From the NCBI GenBank assembly GCA_017443685.1, contig JAFSYD010000244.1, forward strand, positions 1-6,842: DNA of 6,842 nt, written 5' to 3'. The position numbers and the translations under genes are program-made. Origin of the DNA: Lachnospiraceae bacterium. GTDB lineage: Bacteria > Bacillota > Clostridia > Lachnospirales > Lachnospiraceae. Shown in pieces: positions 6,384-6,842 of this stretch. Under the pieces are notes generated by a model. That model worked only from the letters and a program-made list of their open reading frames with translations, was not told the DNA's origin and did no database searches. Position 1 is the stretch's first letter. Each line of letters begins with the position of its first letter.

Positions 6384-6842
6384 CTTGCTCCTCCCTCACT
6401 ACCGTGGTGATCCGAACCGCGTAATTCTTGCCGGCGGCTCCGGGCAGGGCAGTGAATTTTTTCATGTCTCCCACAAATATATCCAACTCATCATCCACCT
6501 TACGGTCCAGACGTATGATATCGCCGATCTGCAAGCCGATGAAATCGCTTACATTGATCGCACTATTGCCAAGCACTGCCGTAACCGGCACATTCGCCTT
6601 CGTGATGAGCGCCTCAATCTCATCGGTATAAACTTCATCATCCGCATCCTGCATCTTGGAATACCAGAACTTGGTATTTAGTTTATCCATTACCGGTTCC
6701 AATGTCAAATACGGAAGACAGATATTGATCATCCCTTCCACGTCGCCGATCGAAACGTTGATCGTTACGATCGCGATCATTTCGGTCGGGGAAATGATCT
6801 GCGCAAACTGCGGATTCGTCTCGATCCGCTCCAGGCGCGGGC
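6376..6842 (-). CDS. fliM: FliM, flagellar motor switch protein (C-terminal part; 5' end outside window)
   Basis: FliM forms the middle of the C-ring; it binds CheY-P with its N-terminus, FliG with its middle domain and FliN/FliY with its C-terminal SpoA domain. Only the last 154 codons are present; the frame is open through the right edge, and the full protein is usually about 330 residues. The fragment opens with RLERIETNPQFAQIISPTE and continues with SIGDVEGMINICLPYLTLEP, both hallmarks of the end of the FliM middle domain. The SpoA domain follows, with VPVTAVLGNSAINVSDFIGL and LQIGDIIRLDRKVDDELDIF. The stop TGA at 6376-6378 lies inside fliY, giving an eight-base overlap, and the fliY ribosome-binding site lies within the last codons of fliM. 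The N-terminal CheY-P binding peptide lies outside the window. Confidence 0.96.
   Translation of the reverse strand, partial: PRLERIETNPQFAQIISPTEMIAIVTINVSIGDVEGMINICLPYLTLEPVMDKLNTKFWYSKMQDADDEVYTDEIEALITKANVPVTAVLGNSAINVSDFIGLQIGDIIRLDRKVDDELDIFVGDMKKFTALPGAAGKNYAVRITTVVREEQDG
6388..6395 (-). promoter_or_regulatory. Shine-Dalgarno sequence GGGAGGAG of fliY, inside fliM
   Basis: GGGAGGAG on the minus strand ends four bases before the fliY ATG, with the GGAGG core six bases away. It is the strongest ribosome-binding site in the window and fixes the fliY start at 6383, even though it lies within the fliM coding region. Confidence 0.85.

Overview
The window is one uninterrupted run of flagellar and chemotaxis genes, all on the minus strand, so the operon reads from right to left. 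In transcription order it holds the 3' end of fliM, then fliY, cheY, fliO, fliP, fliQ, fliR, flhB, and most of flhA, which runs off the left edge. This gene order is the one known from the large fla/che operon of Bacillus and Clostridia. A two-domain FliY (CheC-like plus FliN-like), a single-domain CheY directly after it, and the style of the FlhA and FlhB N-termini all point to a motile Gram-positive bacterium. I infer Clostridia, probably Lachnospiraceae, but the window has no phylogenetic marker to prove that.

Region by region: 5211-6842 encodes switch (C-ring) components, namely FliM and the FliY protein that carries both a FliN domain and a CheC-type CheY-P phosphatase domain. Positions 4837-5199 encode CheY, the diffusible signal read by that switch. 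Positions 1346-4834 encode FliO, FliP, FliQ, FliR and FlhB, the membrane parts of the flagellar type III export gate. Positions 1-1304 encode FlhA, the export gate component with a large cytoplasmic domain, cut after its linker and early FlhA_C region. Junctions are very tight, from an 8-base overlap to about 41 bases. I see no room for an internal promoter or terminator, no RNA gene, no mobile element and no CRISPR.

How the genes work together: FlhA and FlhB with FliP/FliQ/FliR form the export channel that builds the flagellum, and FliO helps assemble the FliP/FliR core. FliM and FliY form the switch. CheY-P binds the switch to change rotation, and FliY can remove the phosphate at the motor.

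I found no new biological system; this is an ordinary core flagellar locus. The points worth a second look are small: FlhB carries NPDH where the autocleavage motif is normally NPTH, flhA has no conventional start codon in a sensible place, FliY keeps two intact phosphatase motifs and has a PMM-repeat linker, ribosome-binding sites differ sharply in strength along the operon, and GATC is far more frequent than base composition predicts.
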